From JALOLG01 sp963776935 (GTDB lineage Bacteria > Actinomycetota > Acidimicrobiia > Acidimicrobiales > Ilumatobacteraceae), in contig CAVZOP010000012.1 of assembly GCA_963776935.1 (NCBI GenBank), forward strand, positions 62,001-126,000: 64,000 bases of DNA. The letters run 5' to 3'. Positions 51,273 to 59,812 of the stretch are shown in pieces; the stretch's first letter is position 1; the number at the start of each line of letters is the position of its first letter. The position numbers and the translations under genes are program-made. The notes under the pieces are model-generated. The model saw nothing but the letters and a program-made list of their open reading frames with translations, had not been told where the DNA came from and did no database searches.

Positions 51273-51335
51273 GGGGAGCACAGGCTACTGGCGGGTGCCA
51301 GGCGGTGGCGGCGACGGTTTCGACCGTCGGGCGTG

Positions 51336-51731
51336 TCAACCGTCGTCGCGCGGCGGCAGTTGGGCGACCAGCTTCTTGGGGGCGATCAGGCGGTACGCGT
51401 CGTCCACGATCGACGCCACCTCCTCCCAGTCGGGCTCGATGTCGAGGCGCAGACCGATCCAGCCTCGCCCACCGACGTACGGCGGGCGGAAGAACCGCTC
51501 CGGTTCGGCCTCGACGAGTTGCTCCTGGACGCCGTTCGGCGCAGGCGCCCAGATCGCGACGCCGTGGGCGCCGTGGTGGTTGTCGAGCAGCGTGCACAGC
51601 GTCTGCTTGTCGCGGATGAAGAACGTCGGCGATCCGTGGCTGAGTCGCTCGGTGACCTCTGGAAGTTCGGCGCAGATGCGACGCAACTCGCGATGCGCGA
51701 CGGCGTGGTGATCGACACGGCGGGCGGCCAT
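51336..51731 (-). CDS. MmcQ/YjbR-family protein
   Basis: 131 residues, the DUF419/MmcQ fold. Typical pieces: LRRICAELPEVTERLSHGSPTFFIRDKQTLC and the C-terminal RPPYVGGRGWIGLRLD. Proteins of this family are small DNA-binding-like folds often called DNA-binding, without a proven role. Divergent from the VOC gene (35 bp between). Confidence 0.82.
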   Translation of the reverse strand: MAARRVDHHAVAHRELRRICAELPEVTERLSHGSPTFFIRDKQTLCTLLDNHHGAHGVAIWAPAPNGVQEQLVEAEPERFFRPPYVGGRGWIGLRLDIEPDWEEVASIVDDAYRLIAPKKLVAQLPPRDDG

Positions 51732-51753
51732 CGACCCAGTGTGGCACTGCGGC

Positions 51754-51759
51754 TAGCGT
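51754..51759 (+). promoter_or_regulatory. -10 box of leaderless VOC gene
   Basis: TAGCGT, 7 nt before the ATG at 51767. Confidence 0.4.
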
Positions 51760-51766
51760 CGATCGC

Positions 51767-52174
51767 ATGCTCGACGTGCAGGGATTCGACCACCTCGTGC
51801 TGCGGTGCAACGACGTGGAGACCACGTTGGCGTGGTACGTCGACCGTCTCGGGATGCCGCCCGTGCGGGTCGACGAATGGCGCGACGGAGTGGCGCCGTT
51901 CCCGTCGGTGCGTGTCGACGAGGGCACGATCATCGACCTCGTGCCGGCGTCCGACGTCGACGCCGCCAACGGTCATCTCGACCACATCTGCCTCGTCGTC
52001 GGGGAAGGCGCGATCGACGCGGTCGCGGTCGATCCGGCGTTCAACGTCGTCGATGGCCCAGGACCCCGGTACGGTGCGCGCGGTGTGGCGACGTCGGTCT
52101 ACGTCACCGATCCCGACGGACTGACGGTCGAGTTCCGCACCTATCCCCCGATGTCGAAAGAGAGCGATCAGTGA
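51767..52174 (+). CDS. VOC/glyoxalase-family protein
   Basis: 135 residues with two beta-alpha-beta-beta-beta modules: FDHLVLRCNDVETTLAWYVDRLG and LDHICLVVG, ending YVTDPDGLTVEFRTY. The metal-ligand positions (His near the N-terminus, His in LDHI, Glu in TVEFR) are preserved, as in glyoxalase/dioxygenase-like proteins. Substrate unknown. Leaderless start. Its TGA overlaps the GTG of the nitroreductase gene (GTGA). Confidence 0.85.
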   Translation: MLDVQGFDHLVLRCNDVETTLAWYVDRLGMPPVRVDEWRDGVAPFPSVRVDEGTIIDLVPASDVDAANGHLDHICLVVGEGAIDAVAVDPAFNVVDGPGPRYGARGVATSVYVTDPDGLTVEFRTYPPMSKESDQ

Positions 52175-52584
52175 GCGAGCGAGACGACTGGAACCGCAAG
52201 GTCATCGAGGAGTTCCGCACCAACGACGGTGTCGTGGGCGGGATGTTCGAAGGGGCGAGCTTGCTGCTGCTCCACCACAAGGGAGCCAAGTCGGGCACCG
52301 AGCGGGTGAATCCGCTGGTGTACCAGCGCGACGGCGACAAGTACGTCATCTTCGCCTCCAAGGCGGGTGCGCCGACCAGTCCCGACTGGTACCACAACCT
52401 GGTCGCCAACCCGGACACCACGATCGAGGTCGGCATCCAGACCATCCCGGTCACCGCACGCGTCGCCGAGGGTGATGAACGTGAGCGGTTGTGGACCACG
52501 CAGAAGGAACACGCCCCTCAGTTCGCCGAGTACGAGGCGAAGACCGACCGCGTCATCCCCGTCGTCGTGCTCGATCCGGCCTGA
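52171..52584 (+). CDS. F420-dependent deazaflavin nitroreductase (DDN) family protein
   Basis: 137 residues, DUF385/DDN family. LLLHHKGAKSGTERVNPLVY and SPDWYHNLVANPDTTIEVG are the family's cofactor-binding segments for F420. Known members (Ddn of mycobacteria) use F420H2 to reduce quinones or nitro compounds. GTG 52171 overlaps the VOC stop. The presence of this family supports an actinobacterial host able to make F420. Confidence 0.87.
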   Translation: MSERDDWNRKVIEEFRTNDGVVGGMFEGASLLLLHHKGAKSGTERVNPLVYQRDGDKYVIFASKAGAPTSPDWYHNLVANPDTTIEVGIQTIPVTARVAEGDERERLWTTQKEHAPQFAEYEAKTDRVIPVVVLDPA

Positions 52585-52596
52585 CCACCGCGACCG

Positions 52597-53623
52597 TCAC
52601 TCACGGGCGCGTTCGGCGCGTTCGGCCAACAGGCGTTCGTAGTCGGCGAGCGTCTCGCCGGCTCCGAAGCCGTCGCCCCCACGCGTCGCCGCGCAACGCC
52701 TGGGTGATCGCGACCAGGCAGTCGTCGCGCAACGCCTCGAGCTCGCGGATCGACTGCCCGTCGGCCTGATCGTCGGACTGCGCGACGAGGCGGTCGAGCA
52801 GCTCGCTGGTCAGCTCGGGCACGTCGGTCAGCTTCGACCACGGCCACTGCAACGCCGGGCCGAACTGCTCCATGAAGTGCCGCATGCCGGCTTCGCCGCC
52901 CGCGATCCGGTAGGTGAGGAAGGTCCCCATGAAGCTCCACCGCAGGCCGGCGCCGAAGCGGATCGCGTCGTCGATCTCCGACACCGTCGCCACCCCGTCG
53001 TTCACCAGCCACAGCGCCTCGCGCCACAACGCTTCGAGCAGCCGGTCGGCGATGAACCCGTCGATCTCCTTGCGCACGACGAGGGGGCGCATCCCGATCG
53101 ACCGGTACACGTCGACGGCGCGATCGATGGCCGTGCTGTCGGTCGCCGCCCCGCCGACGATCTCGACGAGCGGCAGGAGGTAGACCGGGTTGAACGGGTG
53201 CCCGACGACGAGCCGCTCCGGATGCTCCATGTCGCGTTGCAGGTCGGTCGGCAGCAGCCCCGACGTCGACGACCCGAACACCACCGACGCGCCGGCCGCC
53301 CGGCTGGCGCCGGCGAGCATCCCCTGCTTGAGGGCGAGCCGCTCCGGAGCGCTCTCCTGCACGAAGTCGGCGCCGGCGACCGCCTCGTCCGGGGTGTCGA
53401 CGAACCGCAGCGCCCCCTCGGCCGACCGCGGCACGTCGGTCAGGCGGTCGTAGGCCCGGCGGGCGTTGTCGAACACCTCGCCCACCTTGCGCGCCGCATC
53501 GGGGTCAGGGTCGTAGAGATCGACGTCGACGCCGTTGAGCACGAAGCGGGCCGCCCACCCGCCACCGATCACGCCGCCGCCGAGCAGGCCCACCCGGTCG
53601 AGCCCCGGGATGGGTGACCTCAC
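52597..53623 (-). CDS. Carnitine 3-dehydrogenase-like protein with C-terminal frameshift
   Basis: About 341 residues when repaired. N-terminal Rossmann motif VGLLGGGVIGGGWAARFVLNG, then SSTSGLLPTDLQ and HPFNPVYLLPLVEIVGG, the catalytic stretch of 3-hydroxyacyl-CoA-dehydrogenase-like carnitine dehydrogenases, and a C-terminal helical domain. Near the end a run of five C (52676-52680) has one C too many: with four, the reading after GDAWG continues DGFGAGETLADYERLLAERA and stops at 52597. As written it ends at 52601 after a basic tail. GTG start overlaps the TGA of the BKACE gene (GTGA). Oxidises L-carnitine to 3-dehydrocarnitine. Confidence 0.78.
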
Positions 53624-54516
53624 GCCCGCTTCACGAGCTTGAGCTCGTCCCGCACCTCGTCGGGGCCCTTGACCCGCACGTTCATGCCCTCCAGGATCTG
53701 GACGGCGCGGGCGACGAGCTCGGCGTTGGTGGCGAGGTGACCGCGCCCGAGGTACAGGTTGTCCTCGAGACCGACGCGCACGTTGCCGCCGGCGAGCGCC
53801 GCCATGGCGACGAACGGCAGCTGCATCCGCGAGATCGAGAACGCCGAGAAGACCGCCCCGGGCGGCACCGCGTTCACGAGCGCCATGAACGTGTTGGGAT
53901 CGTCGGGCGCCCCATAGGCGATGCCCATGCAGAGCTGGATCATGACGGGGTCGTCGAGCAGCCCGTCGCGGATCATCTCCTTGACCATCACCAGGTGGCC
54001 GGTGTCGAACACCTCGAGCTCGGGACGCACGCCGAGCTCCTGCACCTGGCTCGCCATCGATCGCAGCACGCCCGGTGAGTTGACCATGATGTAGTCGCCG
54101 CCCGACGCGAAGTTCATCGTTCCGCAGTCGAGCGTGCAGATCTCGGGGAGCAACGTGCGGACGTGGTCGAGGCGCTCGGTCGCGCCCGCCATGTCGGTGC
54201 CCTCGACGGCGAGCGGGAGCACGTCCTCGGCGCCGCCGAGCACCATGTCGCCGCCCATGCCGGCGGTGAGGTTGATGACGACGTCGACACCGGAGTCGCG
54301 GATCCGCTCGACCACTTCGGCGTACAGCTCGGTGGTGCGGGCGCCGACACCCGTGTCGGGGTCGCGGACGTGGATGTGCACGATCGCCGCCCCTGCCTTG
54401 GCGGCGTCGATCGCCGACGCCGCGATCTGTTCGGGGGTGACCGGCACGTGCGGGCTCTTGGCGACGGTGTCGCCGGCGCCGGTGATCGCGCACGTGATGA
54501 ACACGTCCCAGTTCAT
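53620..54516 (-). CDS. Beta-keto acid cleavage enzyme (BKACE, DUF849)
   Basis: 298 residues. Signature pieces: FITCAITGAGDTVAKSPHVPVTPEQIA, AAIVHIHVRDPDTG (zinc-binding HxH), DCGTMNF and GNVRVGLEDNLYLGRG. BKACE enzymes condense a beta-keto acid with acetyl-CoA to give acetoacetyl-CoA and a new CoA ester. Coupled directly to a carnitine dehydrogenase, the substrate should be 3-dehydrocarnitine, so this pair opens carnitine to betainyl-CoA. ATG 54516 with GGGGGA upstream. No thioesterase follows, unlike some known clusters. Confidence 0.87.
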   Translation of the reverse strand: MNWDVFITCAITGAGDTVAKSPHVPVTPEQIAASAIDAAKAGAAIVHIHVRDPDTGVGARTTELYAEVVERIRDSGVDVVINLTAGMGGDMVLGGAEDVLPLAVEGTDMAGATERLDHVRTLLPEICTLDCGTMNFASGGDYIMVNSPGVLRSMASQVQELGVRPELEVFDTGHLVMVKEMIRDGLLDDPVMIQLCMGIAYGAPDDPNTFMALVNAVPPGAVFSAFSISRMQLPFVAMAALAGGNVRVGLEDNLYLGRGHLATNAELVARAVQILEGMNVRVKGPDEVRDELKLVKRA

Positions 54517-54533
54517 GTGTTCCCCCAGGGTCG

Positions 54534-56048
54534 GTGAAGATGTTCGAGATGGCTTCCGGCAATCATCGCATTCGCACCGATCTCGGCGGCACCGTCCACG
54601 ACGCGGCCCACGATCCGACCCGTGGTCGCACGCTCATCCGTTTGGTGCATCTCTCCGACCTCCACGTGATCGACGTCGCCTCGCCCGCTCGCGCCGAGTG
54701 GGTCGAGTTGCTGGCCGACGATCCGAAGTGGCGACCGCTGCTCCACATGCACCGGCCGTACGAGGCACTGACGCACTGGGCGCTCGCCGCCCACGTCGAG
54801 GCGATCCACCGCGATCCGACCGCGCCGTGGACCGGCGGCGCCTACGACCTCGCGCTCAGCACCGGTGACAACATCGACAACGCCCAGCGCAACGAGCTCG
54901 ACGCCTACCTGGCGATCATGGCGGGCGGCCGGACCCGACTGCGGGCGAGCGGCGGACCACAGGACCCCGACGGCGACGGCGCGACCGATACGACACCGAC
55001 GCTGACCTCGACATCGATGGCGCCGTGGCCGTACTGGTGCCCCGAACCCGGCGTCGACGACACCTGGAAGCCGCTCGGCTACCCGACGGTCGAGGACTAC
55101 TTCGAGCGCGTCGACGCGCCGGTCACGTCACCGGGCGTCGGCATCCCGTGGGCGAGCCTGCCCGGCAACCACGACCTGATGCGCCAGGGCACGTCCCTGA
55201 CGAACCAACGCCTGGAGGGGATCGCCGTCGGATCGGGCAAGTCGTTGCAGCGCCCGCTCGGCTTTCTCCCCGACGATCCGTCCACGATGTTCGTCGAGGC
55301 GCCGGAGCGGTTCTCGTGCGGGCCGATGCGGCCGGTGACGAGCGATCCCGACCGGCGGGCGATCGACGTGCAGGAGTGGTTCGTCGCTCACGCCGCGGCC
55401 GGTGCGCTCGGCGACGACGGTGACCACGTCCGCGACCCGGGCAGCGGGTGCGGTGACAAGGTCATCGACGTCGGTGACGTGCGCATCGTCGTGCTCGACA
55501 CGAACCACCCCGATGGCGACTACCAGGGCAGCGTGGGCACGGCGCAGCTGGCGTGGCTCGACGAACGGCTCTCCGAGGTCGACGCCGAGCCCGGCCGGTT
55601 GGCGATCCTCGCCAGCCATCACGGCTCGGCATCCCTCGACAACATTCGCGGCGACCGGCACGACCGCCGTCTCGGCGACGCGTTGCTCGAGGTCGTACAC
55701 CGGCACCCGTGCGCGATCGCCTGGTTGGTCGGCCATCGTCATATCCATCGCATCGAGCCACGCGCGGGCGCGGCCGGTGGCTTCTGGGAGATCTCGACCG
55801 GGTCGATCATCGACTGGCCGTCGCAGGTGCGAGCCGTCGAGGTCGTCGAGCACGCCGACGGCTCGATCGAGATCGTGACGACGCTGCTCGACCACGGCGC
55901 GCCGGCGGGCAGCCTCGCTGCTCTCCATCGCGATGTGGCGCAGCGGTTCGCCGGCGCTCACGCGGCGGCGATGACCGGCTCGCCGGGCGACGGGAACGCC
56001 CGCTTGCTGCTGCCCGTCAGGAAGGCTGCGGGAACACGATCGCCCTGA
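54534..56048 (+). CDS. Calcineurin-like metallophosphoesterase (TIGR03767 type)
   Basis: 504 residues. Di-metal motifs: VHLSDLHVID, STGDNIDNAQ, LPGNHDLMRQG, ILASHHGSA and VGHRHIHRIEP. The long insert after GDN and the PWPYWCPEPGVDDTWK region match the large actinobacterial TIGR03767 family, of unknown substrate. No signal peptide in this reading. Starts possible at GTG 54534, ATG 54540 or ATG 54549; none has a clear ribosome site. Its end overlaps the convergent TetR gene by 32 bp. Confidence 0.82.
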   Translation: MKMFEMASGNHRIRTDLGGTVHDAAHDPTRGRTLIRLVHLSDLHVIDVASPARAEWVELLADDPKWRPLLHMHRPYEALTHWALAAHVEAIHRDPTAPWTGGAYDLALSTGDNIDNAQRNELDAYLAIMAGGRTRLRASGGPQDPDGDGATDTTPTLTSTSMAPWPYWCPEPGVDDTWKPLGYPTVEDYFERVDAPVTSPGVGIPWASLPGNHDLMRQGTSLTNQRLEGIAVGSGKSLQRPLGFLPDDPSTMFVEAPERFSCGPMRPVTSDPDRRAIDVQEWFVAHAAAGALGDDGDHVRDPGSGCGDKVIDVGDVRIVVLDTNHPDGDYQGSVGTAQLAWLDERLSEVDAEPGRLAILASHHGSASLDNIRGDRHDRRLGDALLEVVHRHPCAIAWLVGHRHIHRIEPRAGAAGGFWEISTGSIIDWPSQVRAVEVVEHADGSIEIVTTLLDHGAPAGSLAALHRDVAQRFAGAHAAAMTGSPGDGNARLLLPVRKAAGTRSP

Positions 56049-56658
56049 GCCGCGCCGCGAAGTGCTCGTCGATCGTGTCGTGACTGAGCAACCGCCGGTA
56101 CACGAAGGCGCCGATCACCATGTCGATCGTGACGTCGACATCGGTCTGGGTCGGCAGCTCACCGCGCTCGATCGCCCGGGTGAGGATCGTGCGCAGTGGG
56201 ACGCGGCGGACCCTGATGTAGTCGTCGAGCGAGGAACGGATCTTCTCGTCATGGCAGCTGACCTCGATGAGGTGCGGGAGGACGTCGTTCATCGGACCGG
56301 TTCCGAAACGGCGGATCAGCTCGCCGACGTACAGGTCGAGGTCGCCGCTCAGCGTGCCCGTGTCGACGTCGTCGAACGGCAGCGTCGCACTGCGCAGGGC
56401 GTCGAGGACGAGTGCTTCCTTCGAGCACCAGCGGCGGTAGATCGTCGCCTTCGACACTCCGGCGCGTTGGGCGACGTCGTCCATCGACATCCCGGTGATG
56501 CCGACCTCGGACGCCAGGTCGATCGTCGCCGTCAGGATTGCCTGATCGGCTTCGATCGAACGCGGACGGCCCCGACGGGGGGTCTCGGGGCCGTCCACGT
56601 TCGAGTTCGCGTCGGTGCCCGTGTCGTCCACGGCCACCAGTGTGGTTGATGTGCTCAA
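56017..56658 (-). CDS. TetR/AcrR-family transcriptional repressor
   Basis: 213 residues. N-terminal HTH (TATIDLASEVGITGMSMDDVAQRAGVSKATIYRRW) after an Arg-rich GRPRS; the C-terminal domain is a helical ligand-binding region (PLRTILTRAIERGELP). ATG overlaps the TGA of the MFS gene (ATGA), so it is encoded second in the same operon and should repress it. A palindrome just upstream of the MFS gene (58325-58351) is its likely operator. Confidence 0.9.
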   Translation of the reverse strand: MSTSTTLVAVDDTGTDANSNVDGPETPRRGRPRSIEADQAILTATIDLASEVGITGMSMDDVAQRAGVSKATIYRRWCSKEALVLDALRSATLPFDDVDTGTLSGDLDLYVGELIRRFGTGPMNDVLPHLIEVSCHDEKIRSSLDDYIRVRRVPLRTILTRAIERGELPTQTDVDVTIDMVIGAFVYRRLLSHDTIDEHFAARLRAIVFPQPS

Positions 56659-58301
56659 TCGCCTGCCACCACGGTCAGGGCGCCGACGGGGATCGGGTCG
56701 TTCGCCGGCTCGTCCACGGGATGGGCGGCGTGGGAGGGCAGGTAGCGCCAGGCCATCACCGTCGCGAACACGATGATCGCGGCCGCGATCCGCAGGCCGA
56801 TGCTGAGCGAGTCGACGAAGCCGTCGTTGGCCGCTGAGACGAATTCACCGGACCGTTCACCGAGCGATGGGGCGATCCGTTGCGCCCCGCCGAGCGAAGA
56901 CTCGGCGATCTCGAGCTCGCGAGCTCCGAGCCCGAAGCGGCGGCCGATGTCGGCGATGTTGCCGGCGTACGCGCTCGACACCACGCTGCCGATGATCGCC
57001 ACGCCGAGGGCCCCGCCGACCTGGCGTGTGGTGTCGTTGACGGCCGAGCCGACGCCGGCCTTGGCGCGGGGCAGCGATCCCATCACCGACTCGGTGGCGG
57101 GGGCCATGGTCATGCCCATCCCGACCGACATGATGAGGAAGTACGTGATGACCACCGAGTACGGGGTCGTGGCGTGGATCGTCGACAACAGCCCGAGGCC
57201 GAGGGCGATCAGCGTCAGCCCGGCGGTCACGACGCGCTTGGTGCCGAGCCGCTCGACGAAACGAGCCGACAGGGGAGCGACGATCATCATCGTGATCGCG
57301 TGTGGCACCAGACGGACGCCGGCCTCGAGCGGCGAGTAGCCGTGCACGAGCTGCCAGTACTGCGTCATCAGGAACATCGACCCGAACAGGGCGAAGAACG
57401 TCAGCGTGATCGTGCTGCTCGCCGACGAGAACCGCGGGTTGCGGAAGACGCTCAGGTCGAGCATCGGGTGGGTGCTGCGTTGCTCCCAACGAACGAACCC
57501 GATGAGAGTGACGGCGGCGATAGCGAACGCGGTCAGCACGATGTCGCTCGTCCAGCCCTTCTCGGGACCTTCGATGATCCCGAACAGCAACGTCGCCAAC
57601 CCGACGATCGAGAGCAGCGCGCCGAACGGGTCGAGCCGGGTCTGCTTCGGATCGCGCGATGTCGGGATGACGAACGCGCCGAGGAGGAGCGCGGCGGCGC
57701 CGATCGGGACGTTGATCCAGAACACCGAGCTCCACGAGAAGTGTTCGAGCAACACGCCGCCGGTGATCGGGCCGACGGCGACGGCGAGTCCGGACACACC
57801 TGCCCACACTGCGATCGCACGGCCCCGCTCACGCGGGTCGCGGAACACGTTGGTGAGGATCGACAGCGTGGCCGGCATGATCAGCGCCCCACCGATGCCC
57901 ATGAACGCCCGGGTGAAGATCAACTGCGTCGCCGACGTCGACAGCGCGGCGGCCACCGAGCCGATCCCGAACAGCACGATGCCGATTTGCAGCGCGCCCT
58001 TGCGCCCGAAGCGATCCGAGAGGCTGCCGCTCGTGAGCAGCAGCCCGGCGAAGACGATCACGTAGGAGTCGATGATCCACTGGATCTCGCTGTTGCTGGC
58101 ACCGAGGTCGGTGATCAGGCTCGGGACCGCGACGTTGAGGATCGTGTTGTCCATCACGATGATGAACAGCGACATACACAGCGCACCGAGGATCAGCCAG
58201 CGCCGTTCGTGGACGCGGGGGTCGAGCGTGTCGTCGTGATGGCCGTTGGCGGTGGTCACCGGCGTGCCGGGGTGGTTCGGAGTGTCGTCGAGCGTGGTCA
58301 T
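56655..58301 (-). CDS. DHA2-family MFS drug exporter (14 membrane segments)
   Basis: 548 residues. EmrB/QacA-type transporter: motif D-like LDPRVHERRWLILGALCMSLF with the conserved MDNTILNVAVPSL, motif A GSLSDRFGRKGALQIG and motif C-like GPITGGVLLEHFSWSSVFWINVP. Fourteen helices predicted by hydrophobicity. Proton-driven efflux of toxic compounds is expected. ATG 58301 chosen; a longer open frame (to 58538) covers the promoter and the msrB start. It is the first gene of an operon with tetR. Confidence 0.9.
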   Translation of the reverse strand: MTTLDDTPNHPGTPVTTANGHHDDTLDPRVHERRWLILGALCMSLFIIVMDNTILNVAVPSLITDLGASNSEIQWIIDSYVIVFAGLLLTSGSLSDRFGRKGALQIGIVLFGIGSVAAALSTSATQLIFTRAFMGIGGALIMPATLSILTNVFRDPRERGRAIAVWAGVSGLAVAVGPITGGVLLEHFSWSSVFWINVPIGAAALLLGAFVIPTSRDPKQTRLDPFGALLSIVGLATLLFGIIEGPEKGWTSDIVLTAFAIAAVTLIGFVRWEQRSTHPMLDLSVFRNPRFSSASSTITLTFFALFGSMFLMTQYWQLVHGYSPLEAGVRLVPHAITMMIVAPLSARFVERLGTKRVVTAGLTLIALGLGLLSTIHATTPYSVVITYFLIMSVGMGMTMAPATESVMGSLPRAKAGVGSAVNDTTRQVGGALGVAIIGSVVSSAYAGNIADIGRRFGLGARELEIAESSLGGAQRIAPSLGERSGEFVSAANDGFVDSLSIGLRIAAAIIVFATVMAWRYLPSHAAHPVDEPANDPIPVGALTVVAGD

Positions 58302-58324
58302 CAGGCATTCTTCGGTCGGGTCAT

Positions 58325-58351
58325 TACGATACTGAACCGCATGGTATCGTA
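58325..58351. promoter_or_regulatory. TetR-type operator upstream of the MFS gene
   Basis: TACGATAC, 11 nt, GTATCGTA: perfect 8-bp inverted repeat, 24-50 bp before the MFS ATG. AT-rich compared with the surroundings. Confidence 0.75.
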
Positions 58352-58437
58352 TTTGTTCCCGGTGTGCACAGGGATTTGTCGCCCGCCGCGCTGACTCCCG
58401 GCTGGATGCGACGGCGTCGTGGAGGCATGCTTGGACC

Positions 58438-58842
58438 ATGACCGAAGGTGTGATCCCGACCGACGACGAACTTCGCCAGCGCCTCACCGCCGAGCAGTAC
58501 GACGTGACACAGCACGCCGGCACCGAGCGGGCGTTCACCGGCGCCTACTGGAACACCAAGGATCCCGGCACGTACCGCTGCATCGTGTGCGACGCGCCGT
58601 TGTTCAGCTCCGAGACGAAGTACGAGTCGGGCAGCGGCTGGCCGAGCTTCTGGCAAGCCCTCGACCCGTCGCGTGTCACGTTGAAAGAGGACCGCGCCTT
58701 CGGCATGGTGCGCACCGAGGTCAACTGCGCCAACTGCGGCGCCCATCTCGGCCACCTGTTCCCCGACGGCCCACAGCCCACCGGCGATCGTTACTGCATG
58801 AACTCGGCGTCGCTGCGCCTCGACCCCGCCGAGCCCGGCTGA
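58438..58842 (+). CDS. msrB: Peptide-methionine (R)-S-oxide reductase MsrB
   Basis: 134 residues. Zinc-site cysteines in YRCIVCDAPLF and VNCANCGAHLGHLF, WPSFWQAL, and catalytic Cys (not Sec) in GDRYCMNSASLRL. Reduces methionine-R-sulfoxide in oxidised proteins. ATG 58438; GGAGG lies 12 nt upstream. A short string of CCGGCTGA repeats follows the stop. Confidence 0.93.
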   Translation: MTEGVIPTDDELRQRLTAEQYDVTQHAGTERAFTGAYWNTKDPGTYRCIVCDAPLFSSETKYESGSGWPSFWQALDPSRVTLKEDRAFGMVRTEVNCANCGAHLGHLFPDGPQPTGDRYCMNSASLRLDPAEPG

Positions 58843-58892
58843 ACCGGCTGAGCCCGGGCCGACCCGGCTGATCCGTGGTTGGGCCGGCTGGA

Positions 58893-58898
58893 TAGCCT
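58893..58898 (+). promoter_or_regulatory. -10 box of leaderless MBL gene
   Basis: TAGCCT, 8 nt before the ATG at 58907. Confidence 0.4.
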
Positions 58899-58906
58899 CG
58901 CGCCGC

Positions 58907-59812
58907 ATGGTCGTCGACTGGGGTGATGACGAACGCCGGCTGACGTCGACGGTCAGCGTGCTCGCCGGACCGTCGAACGGCGCCTACCCGTCGGGGAACT
59001 CGCTGCTCGTTCGCGGATCAGGTGAGACCGTGCTGATCGATCCCTCGGTGACCGTCGTCGAACGGCGGGGTGCGCCGGCGCCGGTCGACGCCGTGATCAA
59101 CAGCCACAGCCACGAGGATCACATGGCGGGGAACGGGTTGTTCGCCGGCGCCCGCCTGCACATCCACGCCGCCGATCTTCCGGGCGCACAGAGCATCGAC
59201 GGCCTGCTCGACGTGTACGGCCTCGAAGGCCAGACCCGCACCGACTTCACGTCGACGCTGTACGAGGAGTTCAGCTACGCGCCGCGGCCCGACGCCGAGG
59301 GGTTCCACGACGGGCACGTCTTCGACCTCGGCGGGACGACGATCGAGGCGGTGCACCTCCCCGGCCACACGCGTGGTCACAGCGGATTTCGGATCTCGAA
59401 CGGTGTGTTCTTCCTGTCCGACATCGACCTCACCGGGTTCGGCCCCTACTACGGCGACGCGTGGAGCGATCTCGACGATTTCGAGGAGAGCCTGCGGCGG
59501 GTTCGACTCGAGGAGGCCGACTTCTACGTCACGTTCCACCACAAGGGCGTGATCGAGGGTCGCGAGACGTTCGTCGCGATGGTCGACGCGTTCGCGGCCG
59601 TGATCGGTCGCCGTCACGAGGCCATGCTCGAGTTCCTCGGCGAGCCGCGCACGATCGAGGAGATGGTGCGGCACCGGTTCCTCTACCGCCCCCACGTCGA
59701 CCACGTCTTCGCCGACACTGCCGAGCGTCGCACCGCGTCGTTGCACGTGCAACGAATGCTGGCGCGCGGCGAAGCGACCGAGATCGCGCCCGGCACGTAT
59801 CAGCGCGTCTGA
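58907..59812 (+). CDS. MBL-fold metallo-hydrolase
   Basis: 301 residues. Zinc motif NSHSHEDHMAGNGLF, then HLPGHTRGHSGFRI, FLSDIDLTGFGPYYGD with the bridging Asp, and a final His in TFHHKGVIEG. Belongs to the glyoxalase-II-like branch; the C-terminal 90 residues form a helical extension. Substrate unknown. Distinct from the MBL protein at 10086 (which has THSHPDH). Its 3' end overlaps the convergent DUF2238 gene by 13 bp. Confidence 0.85.
   Translation: MVVDWGDDERRLTSTVSVLAGPSNGAYPSGNSLLVRGSGETVLIDPSVTVVERRGAPAPVDAVINSHSHEDHMAGNGLFAGARLHIHAADLPGAQSIDGLLDVYGLEGQTRTDFTSTLYEEFSYAPRPDAEGFHDGHVFDLGGTTIEAVHLPGHTRGHSGFRISNGVFFLSDIDLTGFGPYYGDAWSDLDDFEESLRRVRLEEADFYVTFHHKGVIEGRETFVAMVDAFAAVIGRRHEAMLEFLGEPRTIEEMVRHRFLYRPHVDHVFADTAERRTASLHVQRMLARGEATEIAPGTYQRV

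Noticed and set aside
58836..58880. Short CCGGCTGA repeats after msrB as a regulatory array
   Set aside because: Three imperfect 8-bp units in a GC-rich stretch can arise by chance and have no further structure.
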